Notes: a model not told the origin generated them from the letters alone. 64,000 bases of DNA from Roseovarius faecimaris (GCF_009762325.1 NZ_CP034348.1:626501-690500); one strand, 5' to 3'. Shown: positions 45,187-55,456, counted from the stretch's first letter. Translations and numbers: made by a program.

Positions 45187-48100
45187 ATGCCACCGATTAA
45201 CGGGACCAATGGCGATGACCTGATTAATGGAACGCCCGGCGACGACGATATCAGCGGGCGCGACGGAAATGACACGATTTTTGGCCTTGCCGGGAATGAT
45301 GACATTGACGCAGGCCGCGGCGATGACGAGGCCAGTGGCGGCGACGGCGATGATTTCATCACCGGCTGGGATGGCAATGACACGCTCTATGGCGATGCCG
45401 GGAACGACACGCTCAGAGGCGTGAAGGAAGATGATGAGCTGCATGGCGGCGCAGGCAATGACGAGCTGGACGGGGGCAGCGGCAGCGACACGCTTTACGG
45501 CGATGAGGGCGACGATCTGCTGCTTGGGATCAGCGGCGACGATGTGCTCGATGGCGGCGCGGGCAATGACACGCTGGAAGGCGGCAGTTCAGACGATGTG
45601 CTGAACGGCGGGACCGGCAATGACAGCCTCGATGGCGGCAGCGGTTTTGACATCCTGGAAGGCGGCGAGGGGGACGACACGATTGTCGGCGGCTCGGGCG
45701 GGGACACGGCGGTGTTCAACGGCTCGATCGCGGATTTCTCGCTGAGCGCGTCGGGCACCGATATCCTTGTGCAGGATCAGAATACGGCCGATGGCGATGA
45801 GGGCACCGACACGATCCGCGATGATGTCGAGTTCCTGCAATTCAACTTCGGCGATGAATCCTACACGCTCGACCTGACATCGCAGGCCGATAATGCGCCG
45901 GTGGCGTTGGTTGGTGAGCAGACCACGGACGAAGACAGTGTTCTGGATTTCGTGCTTACGGTGGTCGAGTTCGACGGCGACGGCATCAACGCGCCGGTCG
46001 TGTCGGTGACTGGGAACAATTCGTCCGGTGCGGCGGGTTCGATCGCGGTGATCGGCTCGGCCATCCTGACCCCGGGCTATGGCGGGCTGGGACAGGCGTC
46101 GGATTTCAACATCCAGTTTGATCCGGGCAGCGGCTATCAGTACCTGGCGGCCGGTGAATCGGTGACCGAAACGGTCACGGTGGTAAGCACCGACGTCAAC
46201 GGCACGTCCTTCACCCAGACATTCGACATCGTGATCACCGGGGTGAACGATGCGCCGGTCGCGAATGACGACAGCGGCGCGGGTTTCCAGACCGATGAGG
46301 ATACGGCCGTCGTGACGGCGAATGTGCTGGCCAATGACACCGATATCGATGCCTCTGACGTGCTTACGGTCGCGGCGTTTGATGCGGTGAGTGCCGGAGG
46401 CGGCATCGTCACGTCCAATGGCGACGGCACGTTCACCTATGACCCGAACGGTCAGTTCGAAAGCCTGGCACAGGGCGAGAGTACGACGGACACGTTCGAA
46501 TATACCGTCAGCGATGGTAATGGTGGTGAGGATACGGCGACGGTGACGATCGCGATCACCGGTGTCAACGACGCGCCGGAGGCCGCGGATGATGGCGGGC
46601 CGGGTTTTGTCACCGATGAGGACACGGCCTTTGTCACCGGCAATGTGCTGGTCAATGATACCGACCCGGATAACGGCGCGGTGCTGAGCGTGTCGGGACT
46701 GGATACCACGGGCACGCTGGGACTGGTGACCGACAATGGCGACGGCACGTTCAGCTATGACCCGAACGGTCAGTTTGAATCGCTTGGAGTGGGAGAGAGC
46801 GCGACCGATCAGTTCAGCTATACGGTGACCGATCAGTTTGGCGCGACGGACACTGCCGTTGTGACCATCACCATCAACGGCGTGAATGACGCGCCGGATG
46901 CGGTCAATGACACGGCGACAACGCTGCCCGACACGGCGGTGGATATCAATGTGCTTGGCAATGACAGCGACCCGGATGCCAATGACAGCCTGACGATCAC
47001 CGGGCTGATCCAGCCCGAGCACGGGACGGTCACCGAGCTGAATGGCATCGTGACCTATACGCCGGATGCGGGCTTTACCGGTGTGGACGGGTTCTCGTAC
47101 ACCATTTCGGACGGCAATGGCGGGTTTGACACGGCCAATGTGTCGGTCACGGTTGGCGATCCGCCTCTGGGCAATACGCCGCCCGTGGCGCGCGAAGGGT
47201 TCATCCAGGCCACCGCCGACGAGGGCGGGGCCAATATCCTGACGATTGATTTCAACACGCTGACCGTCGATGGCAATCCGATCATCAGCGATGCGGAGCA
47301 ATCCATCGCGCAGCTCGACATCACGTTTATCGGGCTAGAGAACAGCGGGCGCGGCACGGCCACCATCACCGAGACCAGCCCCGGCAGCAATGTCTTCACG
47401 ATCAATCTCGATGAGTTCGGCGTGGTCGATGGCGGAACCTCGCGGTTCCTGATCAACTACACGGTGGATGACGGGCAGCCCGACAACAACACCGCCAGCA
47501 GTTTCATCATTCTGGAGGTGACCAACCCCGACGGAACACCGGGCAATAACGCACCGGTGGCGACGGGGGCCACGATCACCCAGGCCGAGGATGAGGGCAA
47601 TATCGTGATCACGCTGATCGGCGCCGGGGGGCTGGCCACGGACCCCGATCCGGGGGACACGCTGAGTGTGACTTCGCTGGTCTTTACCGATGATCAGGGC
47701 AATGTGCTGGGGATCGATCCGCTGGAAGAGGGCGGCACGGATCTGGTGAACGGCGTCTTGACGATCAATCCGCTGGTCTTCGGGCTGGCCGATACCGAAA
47801 CCGGCACGTTCCTGGTGCAGTACACCGTCAGCGATGGAGAGGATTCGGCCTCCGGGACGGTGACGCTGAACCTCACCGGGACCTCGGTGAATACCGCCCC
47901 GACCGCGCAGGTTGGCAACGAAGTGCGCAGCGATCCGGATGATGTCATCACTTTCGATGGTCCGCCGCGCTATGAGATCGATCTGAATAGCCTGGTCGAC
48001 GATATCGACCAGGATCCGCTTACGATCTCGCTGGTTGGCATCGTGGACAGTCTGGGCAATCCGGTGACCGGCACGATCTCGGACGGGGTGGTGAGCATCG

Positions 48101-48969
48101 CCATCGCCGATCTGGCGCTTGCAGCGGGAGTGGTGGACGATCTGGTGATCACTTATACCGTTGACGATGGTATCGCGGCGCCGGTCACCAGCACGGTGAA
48201 CCTGGAAGTGAACGGGCCGCCGCCCGATCCCACCGGGTCGGTTGTTCTGGATTTCGAGGATTTCTCGGCCGATCCCGGCTTTGCCACGCCGATTGAAAGT
48301 TTCGGCGGGCTGATCCTGGATGGCACGGCCATCGCTCTGGAGGTCGATGAGATGGTCGCGATCAACCCCGACCGGGTGGCGCCGGGGCTGATTGCCGGAG
48401 AGACCACGCTTGACGACCCGGACGAGGGCACCGCCGCCCTGATCCAAGGCACGTTGCTGGAGTTTGATGGCACCAGTGCACCGACCTATGCGTTCACGAC
48501 CTATGCGCCGGGCGCCACATGGGAGATCGGCGACGGGCCAATCCTGCTCAATCCGCTACAGCTGGACTCCTTTTTCGGAACGGCCTTCGATCTGCAGAGC
48601 ATGTCACTGACCGCGCTGGAGGGAGAGGACATCACGGTGACAATCGTGCCCTACCGGGTCGAGGATACCGGCGGCGGGAATTACGATTATGTCGCCGTCG
48701 GCAGTTTCGACGTGACGGTGTCGTCGGGCAGCGCGCTGGAGCTGAATTTCAATTCGGGTGTCTTCTTCGACGATGACGGGTCGGACGGCTTCATTTTCGA
48801 CGATCCCAGTACGGCGGAGACCGAATTCAGCGCGTTCGACAATGTGGTGGCGGTGCAGTTCATCACCACGGGCGAGACGTCGCTGGTGGATCCGGAAGAT
48901 CCCGGCTCGGGGCTGATTCCGGAAAATGACGATCCGCTGGTGATCGACGATTTCGTCTTCGACCTCTGA
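45187..48969 (+). CDS. Large RTX / cadherin-like calcium-binding protein
   Basis: A 1260-residue, very acidic protein. Residues about 5-180 are roughly a dozen RTX nonapeptides (GGxGxDxLx, e.g. GGAGNDELDGGSGSDTLYG). From about 230 there are several tandem Ig/cadherin-like repeats (motif GVNDAPVANDD, with Asp/Asn calcium ligands), the first ending GDPPLGN near 660. The last 250 residues (VVLDFEDFSADPGFATPIES onward) form a separate beta-rich domain ending in PLVIDDFVFDL. No classical signal peptide is present, so type I secretion is likely, but the RTX block is N-terminal instead of C-terminal. No ABC exporter is in the window. Likely a surface or matrix adhesin. Confidence 0.85.
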   Translation: MPPINGTNGDDLINGTPGDDDISGRDGNDTIFGLAGNDDIDAGRGDDEASGGDGDDFITGWDGNDTLYGDAGNDTLRGVKEDDELHGGAGNDELDGGSGSDTLYGDEGDDLLLGISGDDVLDGGAGNDTLEGGSSDDVLNGGTGNDSLDGGSGFDILEGGEGDDTIVGGSGGDTAVFNGSIADFSLSASGTDILVQDQNTADGDEGTDTIRDDVEFLQFNFGDESYTLDLTSQADNAPVALVGEQTTDEDSVLDFVLTVVEFDGDGINAPVVSVTGNNSSGAAGSIAVIGSAILTPGYGGLGQASDFNIQFDPGSGYQYLAAGESVTETVTVVSTDVNGTSFTQTFDIVITGVNDAPVANDDSGAGFQTDEDTAVVTANVLANDTDIDASDVLTVAAFDAVSAGGGIVTSNGDGTFTYDPNGQFESLAQGESTTDTFEYTVSDGNGGEDTATVTIAITGVNDAPEAADDGGPGFVTDEDTAFVTGNVLVNDTDPDNGAVLSVSGLDTTGTLGLVTDNGDGTFSYDPNGQFESLGVGESATDQFSYTVTDQFGATDTAVVTITINGVNDAPDAVNDTATTLPDTAVDINVLGNDSDPDANDSLTITGLIQPEHGTVTELNGIVTYTPDAGFTGVDGFSYTISDGNGGFDTANVSVTVGDPPLGNTPPVAREGFIQATADEGGANILTIDFNTLTVDGNPIISDAEQSIAQLDITFIGLENSGRGTATITETSPGSNVFTINLDEFGVVDGGTSRFLINYTVDDGQPDNNTASSFIILEVTNPDGTPGNNAPVATGATITQAEDEGNIVITLIGAGGLATDPDPGDTLSVTSLVFTDDQGNVLGIDPLEEGGTDLVNGVLTINPLVFGLADTETGTFLVQYTVSDGEDSASGTVTLNLTGTSVNTAPTAQVGNEVRSDPDDVITFDGPPRYEIDLNSLVDDIDQDPLTISLVGIVDSLGNPVTGTISDGVVSIAIADLALAAGVVDDLVITYTVDDGIAAPVTSTVNLEVNGPPPDPTGSVVLDFEDFSADPGFATPIESFGGLILDGTAIALEVDEMVAINPDRVAPGLIAGETTLDDPDEGTAALIQGTLLEFDGTSAPTYAFTTYAPGATWEIGDGPILLNPLQLDSFFGTAFDLQSMSLTALEGEDITVTIVPYRVEDTGGGNYDYVAVGSFDVTVSSGSALELNFNSGVFFDDDGSDGFIFDDPSTAETEFSAFDNVVAVQFITTGETSLVDPEDPGSGLIPENDDPLVIDDFVFDL

Positions 48970-49011
48970 GCCGGGCTGCCTGATCCGGAACGGCCAGATC
49001 CCGGACAAGAC

Positions 49012-49047
49012 AAAGGCCCGTTCACCAGACAAGGCGGACGGGCCTTT
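49012..49047. terminator. Bidirectional terminator between the RTX and ubiK genes
   Basis: A perfect 9-bp stem AAAGGCCCG/CGGGCCTTT with an 18-base loop lies between two convergent gene ends, 43 bases after the RTX stop. T-rich ends on both strands suit termination in both directions. Confidence 0.7.
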
Positions 49048-49071
49048 GATTTCATCGGTGAAAGGACGGGG

Positions 49072-49317
49072 TCAGCCCGCGGATTTTTCCAGGGCGTCGA
49101 GCCGGGCCTTGAGCGCCTCGTTTTCCTCGCGGGCCTTCTGAGCCATGGCGCGCACCGCGTCGAATTCTTCACGGGTGACGAAATCGCGGTCGGCGAGCCA
49201 GCGGTCGATCATCGACTTCATCGCCGTTTCGGCCTCGGTCTTGGCGCCTTGCGCCACGCCCATGGCGTTGGTCATCAACTGGCTGATATCGTCGAGTACT
49301 TTGTTGCGGGTTTGCAT
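49072..49317 (-). CDS. ubiK: UbiK accessory factor (BMFP domain)
   Basis: The 81-residue protein is of the UbiK/YqiC type. It has amphipathic N-terminal helix [20 protein letters not shown] and a coiled coil near [18 protein letters not shown] that trimerises. UbiK aids ubiquinone synthesis at late steps with UbiJ. Start 49317 chosen on the family N-terminus. It is divergent from lgt with 98 bases between. Confidence 0.9.
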   Translation of the reverse strand: MQTRNKVLDDISQLMTNAMGVAQGAKTEAETAMKSMIDRWLADRDFVTREEFDAVRAMAQKAREENEALKARLDALEKSAG

Positions 49318-49415
49318 CGGCGTCTCTCCGGCAAATTCGGGTTGGTCCTTATATGGGGCGCAAAAGTGATCTTCACAAGGTTGACTTTGCCGCAGGAGCA
49401 AACACAACTGCGCCC

Positions 49416-50330
49416 ATGCAGGCCCTGATCCCCTTTCCCGAAATATCGCCCGAGATCGTGTCGATCCCGCTTTTTGGTATGGAGTTTGCCCTGCGCTGGT
49501 ATGCGCTGGCTTACATCGTGGGGATCCTCATCGGCTGGCGGATCGCGCTCTGGGCGGTACGGCGCGCGCCGCTGTGGCCTGCCGGGCAGGCGCCGATGGA
49601 CGACAAGCAGGTCGAGGACCTGCTGACCTGGATCATCCTCGGGATCATCCTGGGCGGGCGGCTGGGCTTTGTCCTGTTCTACGATCCGGCGCGCTATCTG
49701 GCCGAACCGCTGGCGGTGCTGCGGATCTGGGACGGGGGCATGGCGTTTCACGGCGGTTTGCTGGGCGTGATCGTCGGCTCCTGGGTTTTTGCCGGGCAAC
49801 AGGGAATAAACCGGCGCAGCATGGGCGACCTTCTGGCGCTGGCGGTGCCGCCGGGGCTGTTTCTGGGCCGTGTGGCCAATTTCATCAACGCCGAGCTGTG
49901 GGGCCGGCAAACCGATCTGCCCTGGGCGATGAAATTTCCCGTCATGTGCCATGACCCGGTACGGCAGGGCTGTGCCGCGGCGGGCGAGTGGTTCTATACC
50001 GGGCTCGAAGTGCCGCGGCACCCGTCGCAGCTGTATCAGGCGGGGCTGGAGGGGCTTTTGCTCTGTGCGGTGCTCTTCTGGCTGGTGCTGGGGCGCGGGG
50101 CGCTGAAGGCGCCGGGACGGGTGATGGGGGTGTTTCTTACCGGCTATGGGCTGGCGCGGTTCACGGTGGAGTTCGTGCGCCAGCCGGACCGGCAGTTTGC
50201 CGGACCGGACAACCCCCTGGGCTATGCGCTGCAGTTTGGGGAGGCGGGGCTGACCATGGGGCAGATCCTGTCGCTGCCGATGATCGCGATTGGTCTCTAT
50301 TTCGCGCTGAGCGCAAGGCGGGTGGCATGA
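49416..50330 (+). CDS. lgt: Prolipoprotein diacylglyceryl transferase
   Basis: This 304-residue inner-membrane enzyme attaches diacylglycerol to the lipobox cysteine of prolipoproteins. It has about seven membrane helices, the motif [12 protein letters not shown] and the signature [22 protein letters not shown] with the essential arginine. Start 49416 chosen by family. It overlaps the midA-like gene by 4 bases. Confidence 0.96.
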   Translation: MQALIPFPEISPEIVSIPLFGMEFALRWYALAYIVGILIGWRIALWAVRRAPLWPAGQAPMDDKQVEDLLTWIILGIILGGRLGFVLFYDPARYLAEPLAVLRIWDGGMAFHGGLLGVIVGSWVFAGQQGINRRSMGDLLALAVPPGLFLGRVANFINAELWGRQTDLPWAMKFPVMCHDPVRQGCAAAGEWFYTGLEVPRHPSQLYQAGLEGLLLCAVLFWLVLGRGALKAPGRVMGVFLTGYGLARFTVEFVRQPDRQFAGPDNPLGYALQFGEAGLTMGQILSLPMIAIGLYFALSARRVA

Positions 50331-51388
50331 CCCCGCTGGCCGAGCGGATGGTGCAGCAGGTCATGGCCAACGGGCCGATGACGATGGCCGATTACATGGG
50401 CCAGTGCCTGATGCATCCCGAGCTGGGCTATTATACCACGCGCGACCCGCTGGGCACGGCGGGCGATTTCACCACCAGCCCGGAGATCAGCCAGATGTTC
50501 GGCGAGCTGCTGGGCCTGGCGCTGGCGCAGGCCTGGATGGATCAGGGTCAGCCGGGGCGGATCGTGCTGGCCGAGGCCGGACCGGGGCGCGGAACCTGCA
50601 TGGCCGACGCGCTGCGCGCCACCAAGAGCGTGCCGGGATTTCACGACGCGGCAGAGCTGCTCCTGATCGAAGGCTCCTCGCCGTTGCGCGCAGAACAGGC
50701 GGCGCGGCTGGCCGGGTATGACCCGGTCTGGCACGAATCCTTCGAGAGCCTGCCCGAAGGGCCGCTTTACCTGATTGCCAACGAGTTTTTCGACGCGCTG
50801 CCCGTGCGGCAGGCGGTGCGGACCGAGGGCGGCTGGCGCGAGCGCTGTGTCGGGTTGAGCGAGGGCGCGCTGAGCTTCGGGCTGGGGATCGAAACGCATA
50901 TGCCCATGCTGGCGCATCGGCTGGAGGATACGAAACCCGGCGATGTGGTGGAGTTTTCGCCAGTGGCGCGGATGCTGGCCGAGACGATCGGCGCGCGGAT
51001 CGAAGGCCATGGCGGGGCTGCGCTGATCATCGATTATGGCGACTGGCGTTCGCTGGGCGATACGGTGCAGGCGGTCAAAGGGCACGAGCCTGCGGGGCTG
51101 CTGGAGACACCCGGCGAAGCGGATCTGACGGCGCATGTGGATTTCGAGGCGCTGGCCATGGCCGCCCCCTGCGCGCATACCCGGCTGACGCCGCAGGGCA
51201 TCTTCCTTGAGCGGCTCGGGATCACGGCGCGGGCGCAGGCGCTGGCCAAGGGGCTGAGCGGTGCGGCGCTGGAGGCGCATGTCGCGGCACATCGGCGCTT
51301 GACCCATCCGGGGGAAATGGGGACGCTGTTCAAAACCCTCGGCCTTTATCCGAAGGGCGGCACCCCGCCGCCGGGACTGGAGCCATGA
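50327..51388 (+). CDS. MidA/NDUFAF7-type SAM-dependent methyltransferase
   Basis: The 353-residue protein carries [18 protein letters not shown] loop [12 protein letters not shown] and [12 protein letters not shown]. The mitochondrial homologue methylates an arginine of a complex I subunit. The bacterial role is not settled. Start overlaps lgt stop (ATGA); the pgeF start overlaps its end by 4. The lgt-midA-pgeF order is a common alphaproteobacterial operon. Confidence 0.94.
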   Translation: MTPLAERMVQQVMANGPMTMADYMGQCLMHPELGYYTTRDPLGTAGDFTTSPEISQMFGELLGLALAQAWMDQGQPGRIVLAEAGPGRGTCMADALRATKSVPGFHDAAELLLIEGSSPLRAEQAARLAGYDPVWHESFESLPEGPLYLIANEFFDALPVRQAVRTEGGWRERCVGLSEGALSFGLGIETHMPMLAHRLEDTKPGDVVEFSPVARMLAETIGARIEGHGGAALIIDYGDWRSLGDTVQAVKGHEPAGLLETPGEADLTAHVDFEALAMAAPCAHTRLTPQGIFLERLGITARAQALAKGLSGAALEAHVAAHRRLTHPGEMGTLFKTLGLYPKGGTPPPGLEP

Positions 51389-52140
51389 CGCTGGAAATCC
51401 TCACATCCGACAGGCTGGAGCCAACCCGGCACGGCTTTTTCACGCGCAAGGGCGGTGCGTCGTCGGGGGTTTTCGAAGGGCTGAATTGCGGGGCGGGGTC
51501 GTCGGACCTTTCCGAGGTGGTGACGATCAATCGCGCCCGCGTGGCGCAGGCGATGGAGGTGGCGCCGGAACGGCTTGTCACCGTGCATCAGGTGCATTCG
51601 GCCGAGGTGGTGACGGTAAGCGGGCCACAATCGGAGCGCCCGAGGGCCGATGCGATGGTCACGGCAACGCCGGGGGTGGCGCTGGCGATCCTCACGGCGG
51701 ATTGCCAGCCGGTTCTGTTCAGCGATCCCGGCGCCGGGGTGGTGGGTGCCGCCCATGCCGGCTGGCGCGGGGCGCTTGACGGGGTGCTGGAGGCGACGCT
51801 GGACGCGATGGAGGCGCTTGGCGCGCGCCGCGAGGACACGCGCGCGGTGATCGGCCCCTCTATCAGCCAGGCAAACTATGAGGTCGGGCCGGACTTCATC
51901 GACCCCTTTCTGGATCAGGACCCCGAAAATGCGCGGTTCTTCATCAATGGCGCGGGGGATCGTTATCACTTTGACCTGCCGGGTTATGGGCTGCACCGGA
52001 TGCGGCGCGCCGGAGTGGGCGAGGCCGAATGGACGCGCCACTGTACTTATCGGGATGCGGAACGGTTCTTTTCCTACCGCCGCGCGACCCATGCGAAAGA
52101 GGCCGATTACGGGCGGCTGATCTCGGTGATCCGGCTCTGA
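51385..52140 (+). CDS. pgeF: Peptidoglycan editing factor PgeF
   Basis: The 251-residue laccase-domain protein (formerly YfiH) has metal/catalytic motifs VHQVHSAEVVTV, LTADCQPVLF and AAHAGWRGALDG. PgeF removes muropeptides wrongly containing L-Ser at position 1; the fold is also shared with purine-nucleoside enzymes of the DUF152 type. It is the last gene of the lgt operon and is followed by a terminator-like hairpin at 52151. Confidence 0.94.
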   Translation: MTLEILTSDRLEPTRHGFFTRKGGASSGVFEGLNCGAGSSDLSEVVTINRARVAQAMEVAPERLVTVHQVHSAEVVTVSGPQSERPRADAMVTATPGVALAILTADCQPVLFSDPGAGVVGAAHAGWRGALDGVLEATLDAMEALGARREDTRAVIGPSISQANYEVGPDFIDPFLDQDPENARFFINGAGDRYHFDLPGYGLHRMRRAGVGEAEWTRHCTYRDAERFFSYRRATHAKEADYGRLISVIRL

Positions 52141-52150
52141 TCGGGGCCGG

Positions 52151-52186
52151 AATGGGGCGATCTGCGCCACGAGATTGCCCCATTTT
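52151..52186 (+). terminator. Terminator of the lgt-midA-pgeF operon
   Basis: A perfect 8-bp stem AATGGGGC/GCCCCATT extends by G-T and A-T pairs to 10 bp and is followed by TT then TCTGG. It starts 10 bases after the pgeF stop. Confidence 0.65.
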
Positions 52187-52424
52187 CTGGAAACAATCCG
52201 CCCAGATTTGCAGGATTGGTGCGTAACCAAGGTGTGAAATATTATAAAATCAGCACCTTATAAATTCGCCCTGACCCCGCCACATTTGGGCGAAAACTTT
52301 TTTCCCAAAATCTGTCTTTTACGTTTTGAGGTCAAATCTAAGCCTCAAAGCGTCGTCATATTGATCCTCAGACAAAGACAACACGCCGATTTGAACGGCG
52401 AAACCTGATCGAGGAGACAAGAAG

Positions 52425-52556
52425 ATGAAAAAGCGTTGGATGAAATCGGTAATCGAAGCCAGCAAGCAGGATATCCCCGCTCTGCCGTTCCAGCGCCGCG
52501 TGCGGTGCCGCCGGGCCGGTTTGGCCGAGACGCAGAAGCTGCGCAAGATCGCCTGA
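52425..52556 (+). CDS. 43-residue basic small protein
   Basis: This small frame begins MKKRWMKSVIEASKQDIPAL and has a strong ribosome-binding site (GAGGAGAC at 52411-52418) with good spacing. It is highly basic (13 Lys/Arg of 43). It has its own AT-rich upstream region and a terminator-like hairpin just downstream (52609-52633). Function unknown. Its short length makes it easy to miss; conservation in relatives would confirm it. Confidence 0.65.
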   Translation: MKKRWMKSVIEASKQDIPALPFQRRVRCRRAGLAETQKLRKIA

Positions 52557-52608
52557 GCGCGGGCCAGAATTTTCAGGTACCAGTACTCCAAAGTCATCAG
52601 TGCAAGTG

Positions 52609-52633
52609 CGAGCCGTCCGTCATGGGCGGCTCG
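52609..52633. terminator. Terminator-like hairpin after the 43-residue gene
   Basis: A 10-bp stem CGAGCCGTCC/GGGCGGCTCG with one wobble and a 5-base loop is followed by TTCTGATTC. The rest of the gap to the next gene (52634-52867) holds only a short dyad ACCGACA/TGTCGGT near 52795 and no gene. Confidence 0.6.
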
Positions 52634-52867
52634 TTCTGATTCGAGACGAAGTTTAGGCAAATGTGGCAGAACTATCCTGTCTTCACGCGACAATCTCGCG
52701 AAGAGCCGGGGGATTGGCCCTCATCCAGAGACAAAACCGGCAACAATTTGACGCGATGGGCCCGGATTGATCATGGTGTAGCATCTCAATTGTAACCGAC
52801 AGTCCTGCTGTCGTTGTCGGTGGGGGCCGACGAAGTTGCGACGTGCCGAACGTAAAGGTGACGCTCC

Positions 52868-53653
52868 ATGTCTGCCCCGCTCTCTTCCGCTCCTCTCTCG
52901 GGCGGTCTCGATCTCAGGTCCCGACCAAAACCGCTTGGTGATGAGGCTCAGCCTCAGGCCAAGCGGCCCTCCATTGTCATGCGCAAATTCGAGGTCACCT
53001 CGTTGCGCTCCGACGGGGAGGTGTGCCGCGCCGAACATATCGGCCCTGCCATCCCGACCTTCGAAGCGGCGTTTTCCGCCTTTGCCCACGGCACGCTGAT
53101 CACCACCACGCGTGGCCCGGTCGCGGTCGAGGATCTGGAGCCGGGGATGAAGCTGATCACCCGCGACCACGGATCCCAGCGCCTGGTGTGGCTTGGGTCG
53201 ATGAAAATCGTTCCGAAATTCGCCGAAACCACCGCGCATGACGCGCGGATGACCCGGATCATGGCGAACAGCTTTGGCTTTACCCGTCCCGAACGCGACC
53301 TGATGGTCGGCCCCGGCGCCCGCATGTTGAAGGCGGGGGCGGTTCTGTCTGATGTCGAGCCGCTGCTGATGCCGGTGAACCAGATGTCGGACGGGATGAA
53401 CGTGATCGATATCGTCCCGCCCAGTGCGGTGGATGTTTATCACATCGGGCTGGAGCGTCATGCGACCGTGCTGGCCAACGGGCTGCATATGGAAAGTTTC
53501 CATCCCGGTGAGCAGTTCCAGCGCAATATGGGGCAGAACATGCTGTCGCTGTTCCTGTCCTTCTTCCCGCATATTACCGAGCCGGAAGATTTCGGGCCGC
53601 TGAGCTATGCGCGCAAGCCGCTGGTGGCGCCGAGCGGGCTGGAGGTGGCCTGA
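52868..53653 (+). CDS. Hint-like protein lacking catalytic residues
   Basis: The 261-residue protein aligns with the Hint domain of the gene at 1-978: SAFAHGTLITTTRGPVAVEDL against CFTPGTRIETPDGPRLVEEL, and ANGLHMESFHP against ANGVETESFHP. The first cysteine is Ala71 here, and the block-B motif SPEHRML is GPGARML, so both Hint catalytic residues are lost. The fold may survive as a binding or structural module. No signal peptide is seen. Start ATG 52868; an unrelated proline/serine-rich N-terminus precedes the domain. Confidence 0.8.
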   Translation: MSAPLSSAPLSGGLDLRSRPKPLGDEAQPQAKRPSIVMRKFEVTSLRSDGEVCRAEHIGPAIPTFEAAFSAFAHGTLITTTRGPVAVEDLEPGMKLITRDHGSQRLVWLGSMKIVPKFAETTAHDARMTRIMANSFGFTRPERDLMVGPGARMLKAGAVLSDVEPLLMPVNQMSDGMNVIDIVPPSAVDVYHIGLERHATVLANGLHMESFHPGEQFQRNMGQNMLSLFLSFFPHITEPEDFGPLSYARKPLVAPSGLEVA

Positions 53654-53710
53654 GCCGAAGCGCGCATGGCCTGAGTGATCCAAACCCCGGAGCCTGTCCG
53701 GGGCAAAGGG

Positions 53711-54211
53711 TCAGGCGGTGCGGTTGAGGCGGTCTTCGAGCACGTCGAAGGGCACGCCAGGGTCGTCCTTGGCCCCCCGGATGACCAGGGAGGTCTTGAC
53801 GCTGACCACGTTTTCGGCGGCGGTCAGTTCTTCGGTCAGGAACGACTGGAACGTGGACAGATCGGGGGCCACGCATTTCAGGATGAAATCCACCTCGCCA
53901 TTGAGCATGTGGCACTCGCGCACGAGAGGCCAGGCACGGCAGCGCGCCTCGAAGGCGGACAGATCGGCCTCGGCCTGGCTCTGCAGGCCCACCATGGCGA
54001 AAACCTGAACCTCAAAGCCCAGTTCGCGCGGATTGACATCGGCATGATAGCCCCGGATGAAGCCCGCATCCTCCAGAGTGCGCACCCGGCGCAGGCAGGG
54101 CGGAGCGGAAATGCCGACCCGCTTGGCCAGCTCGACATTGGTCATGCGCCCATCGGCCTGTAGCTCGGCCAGAATCTTGCGGTCAATCTCATCCAGACGG
54201 GATGCGGACAT
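53711..54211 (-). CDS. Lrp/AsnC family transcriptional regulator
   Basis: The 166-residue protein has an N-terminal helix-turn-helix (DEIDRKILAELQADGRMTNVELAKRVGISAPPCLRRVRTLE) and a C-terminal RAM ligand-binding domain (GEVDFILKCVAPDLSTFQSFL). It is a global or amino-acid-responsive regulator of the Lrp type. It is divergent from trxB across a 249-base gap. Likely autoregulated. Confidence 0.94.
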   Translation of the reverse strand: MSASRLDEIDRKILAELQADGRMTNVELAKRVGISAPPCLRRVRTLEDAGFIRGYHADVNPRELGFEVQVFAMVGLQSQAEADLSAFEARCRAWPLVRECHMLNGEVDFILKCVAPDLSTFQSFLTEELTAAENVVSVKTSLVIRGAKDDPGVPFDVLEDRLNRTA

Positions 54212-54347
54212 GCGCGGAAGCTCCCTGTGATTTTGCGGTTGTTATAACAGCACCGCAAGCACACGCAATATTATTTCGCCCAGACGCAAGATCATTTCGC
54301 ATCGCTTCGCGATACGACCGGGTGGGGGCGCTGCCCCCACACCCCCG

Positions 54348-54369
54348 GAGTATTTCGGGAACAATGAAA
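54348..54369 (+). repeat. GAGTATTT-NN-GGAACAATGAAA element, copy 1
   Basis: This 22-bp element also occurs at 58286-58307 with two mismatches. It follows a GC-rich hairpin (GGGTGGGGGCGCTGCCCCCAC part). A looser relative lies at 36227-36253. It lies upstream of trxB. Confidence 0.7.
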
Positions 54370-54460
54370 ACAGCCGGGATATCATCGTCAACGGGGTTTC
54401 AAGAGCGCCCGCGCGCGTCTATATCTGCGGGCGTTGCTGCCAAACCAGGATCGAATCTTC

Positions 54461-55456
54461 ATGTCTGAGACCCGCCACACGAAATGCCTGATCATCGGAT
54501 CGGGCCCTGCCGGTTACACTGCCGGTGTTTATGCCAGCCGCGCGATGCTGGAGCCGATCCTTGTGCAGGGTATCGAGCCGGGCGGGCAGTTGACCACCAC
54601 GACCGAGGTGGAGAACTGGCCGGGCGACACCGAGGTTCAGGGGCCGGATCTGATGGTGCGGATGGAGGCCCATGCCAAGGCGATGGGCTGTGAGATCATC
54701 GGCGATATCATTGCCGAGCTCGATGTCGACAGTCGCCCTTTCGTGGCGAAGGGCGACAGCGGCACCGTTTATACGGCCGATGCGGTGATCCTGGCGACGG
54801 GGGCGCGGGCGAAATGGCTGGGACTGCCGTCGGAGGACGCGTTCAAGGGGTTTGGCGTGTCGGCCTGTGCGACCTGCGACGGGTTTTTCTATCGCGGTCA
54901 GGAGATCGTCGTGGTGGGCGGCGGAAATACGGCGGTGGAAGAGGCGCTGTTTCTGACCAATTTCGCCTCGAAGGTGACGCTGATCCATCGCCGCGACGAG
55001 CTGCGTGCGGAGAAGATCCTGCAGAACCGTCTGCTGAACCATCCCAAGATCGAGCCGCTGTGGTTCCATGAGCTGGATGAAGTGCTGGGCGAGGACAACC
55101 CGAAGGGCGTGACCGGCGTGCGGGTGAAGCATGCAAAGACCGGCGAGACGCAGGAGATCCCGTGCAAGGGGGTGTTCATTGCCATCGGCCATGCGCCCGC
55201 GAATGAGCTGGTCAAGGGCAAGGTCGAGATGCATCACGGCGATTACGTGAAGGTCGAGGCGGGCAGCACGCGCACGTCGATCCCGGGGCTGTTTGCCGCC
55301 GGAGACCTGACCGACCATGTCTATCGTCAGGCGGTCACCAGCGCCGGCATGGGCTGCATGGCGGCTCTGGATGCCGAGAAATACCTGGCCGAGCGCGAGG
55401 ATCAGGCTCCAGCGGCGGCGGCGCATGTGGCACGCGATACGGCCGACGCGGATTAA
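54461..55456 (+). CDS. trxB: Thioredoxin-disulfide reductase
   Basis: The 331-residue FAD enzyme passes electrons from NADPH to thioredoxin. It has FAD motif [16 protein letters not shown], redox-active [14 protein letters not shown] motif [15 protein letters not shown] and [21 protein letters not shown]. The C-terminal tail after the core is somewhat longer than in E. coli. Start ATG 54461; a TTG nine codons earlier is unlikely. Confidence 0.97.
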   Translation: MSETRHTKCLIIGSGPAGYTAGVYASRAMLEPILVQGIEPGGQLTTTTEVENWPGDTEVQGPDLMVRMEAHAKAMGCEIIGDIIAELDVDSRPFVAKGDSGTVYTADAVILATGARAKWLGLPSEDAFKGFGVSACATCDGFFYRGQEIVVVGGGNTAVEEALFLTNFASKVTLIHRRDELRAEKILQNRLLNHPKIEPLWFHELDEVLGEDNPKGVTGVRVKHAKTGETQEIPCKGVFIAIGHAPANELVKGKVEMHHGDYVKVEAGSTRTSIPGLFAAGDLTDHVYRQAVTSAGMGCMAALDAEKYLAEREDQAPAAAAHVARDTADAD

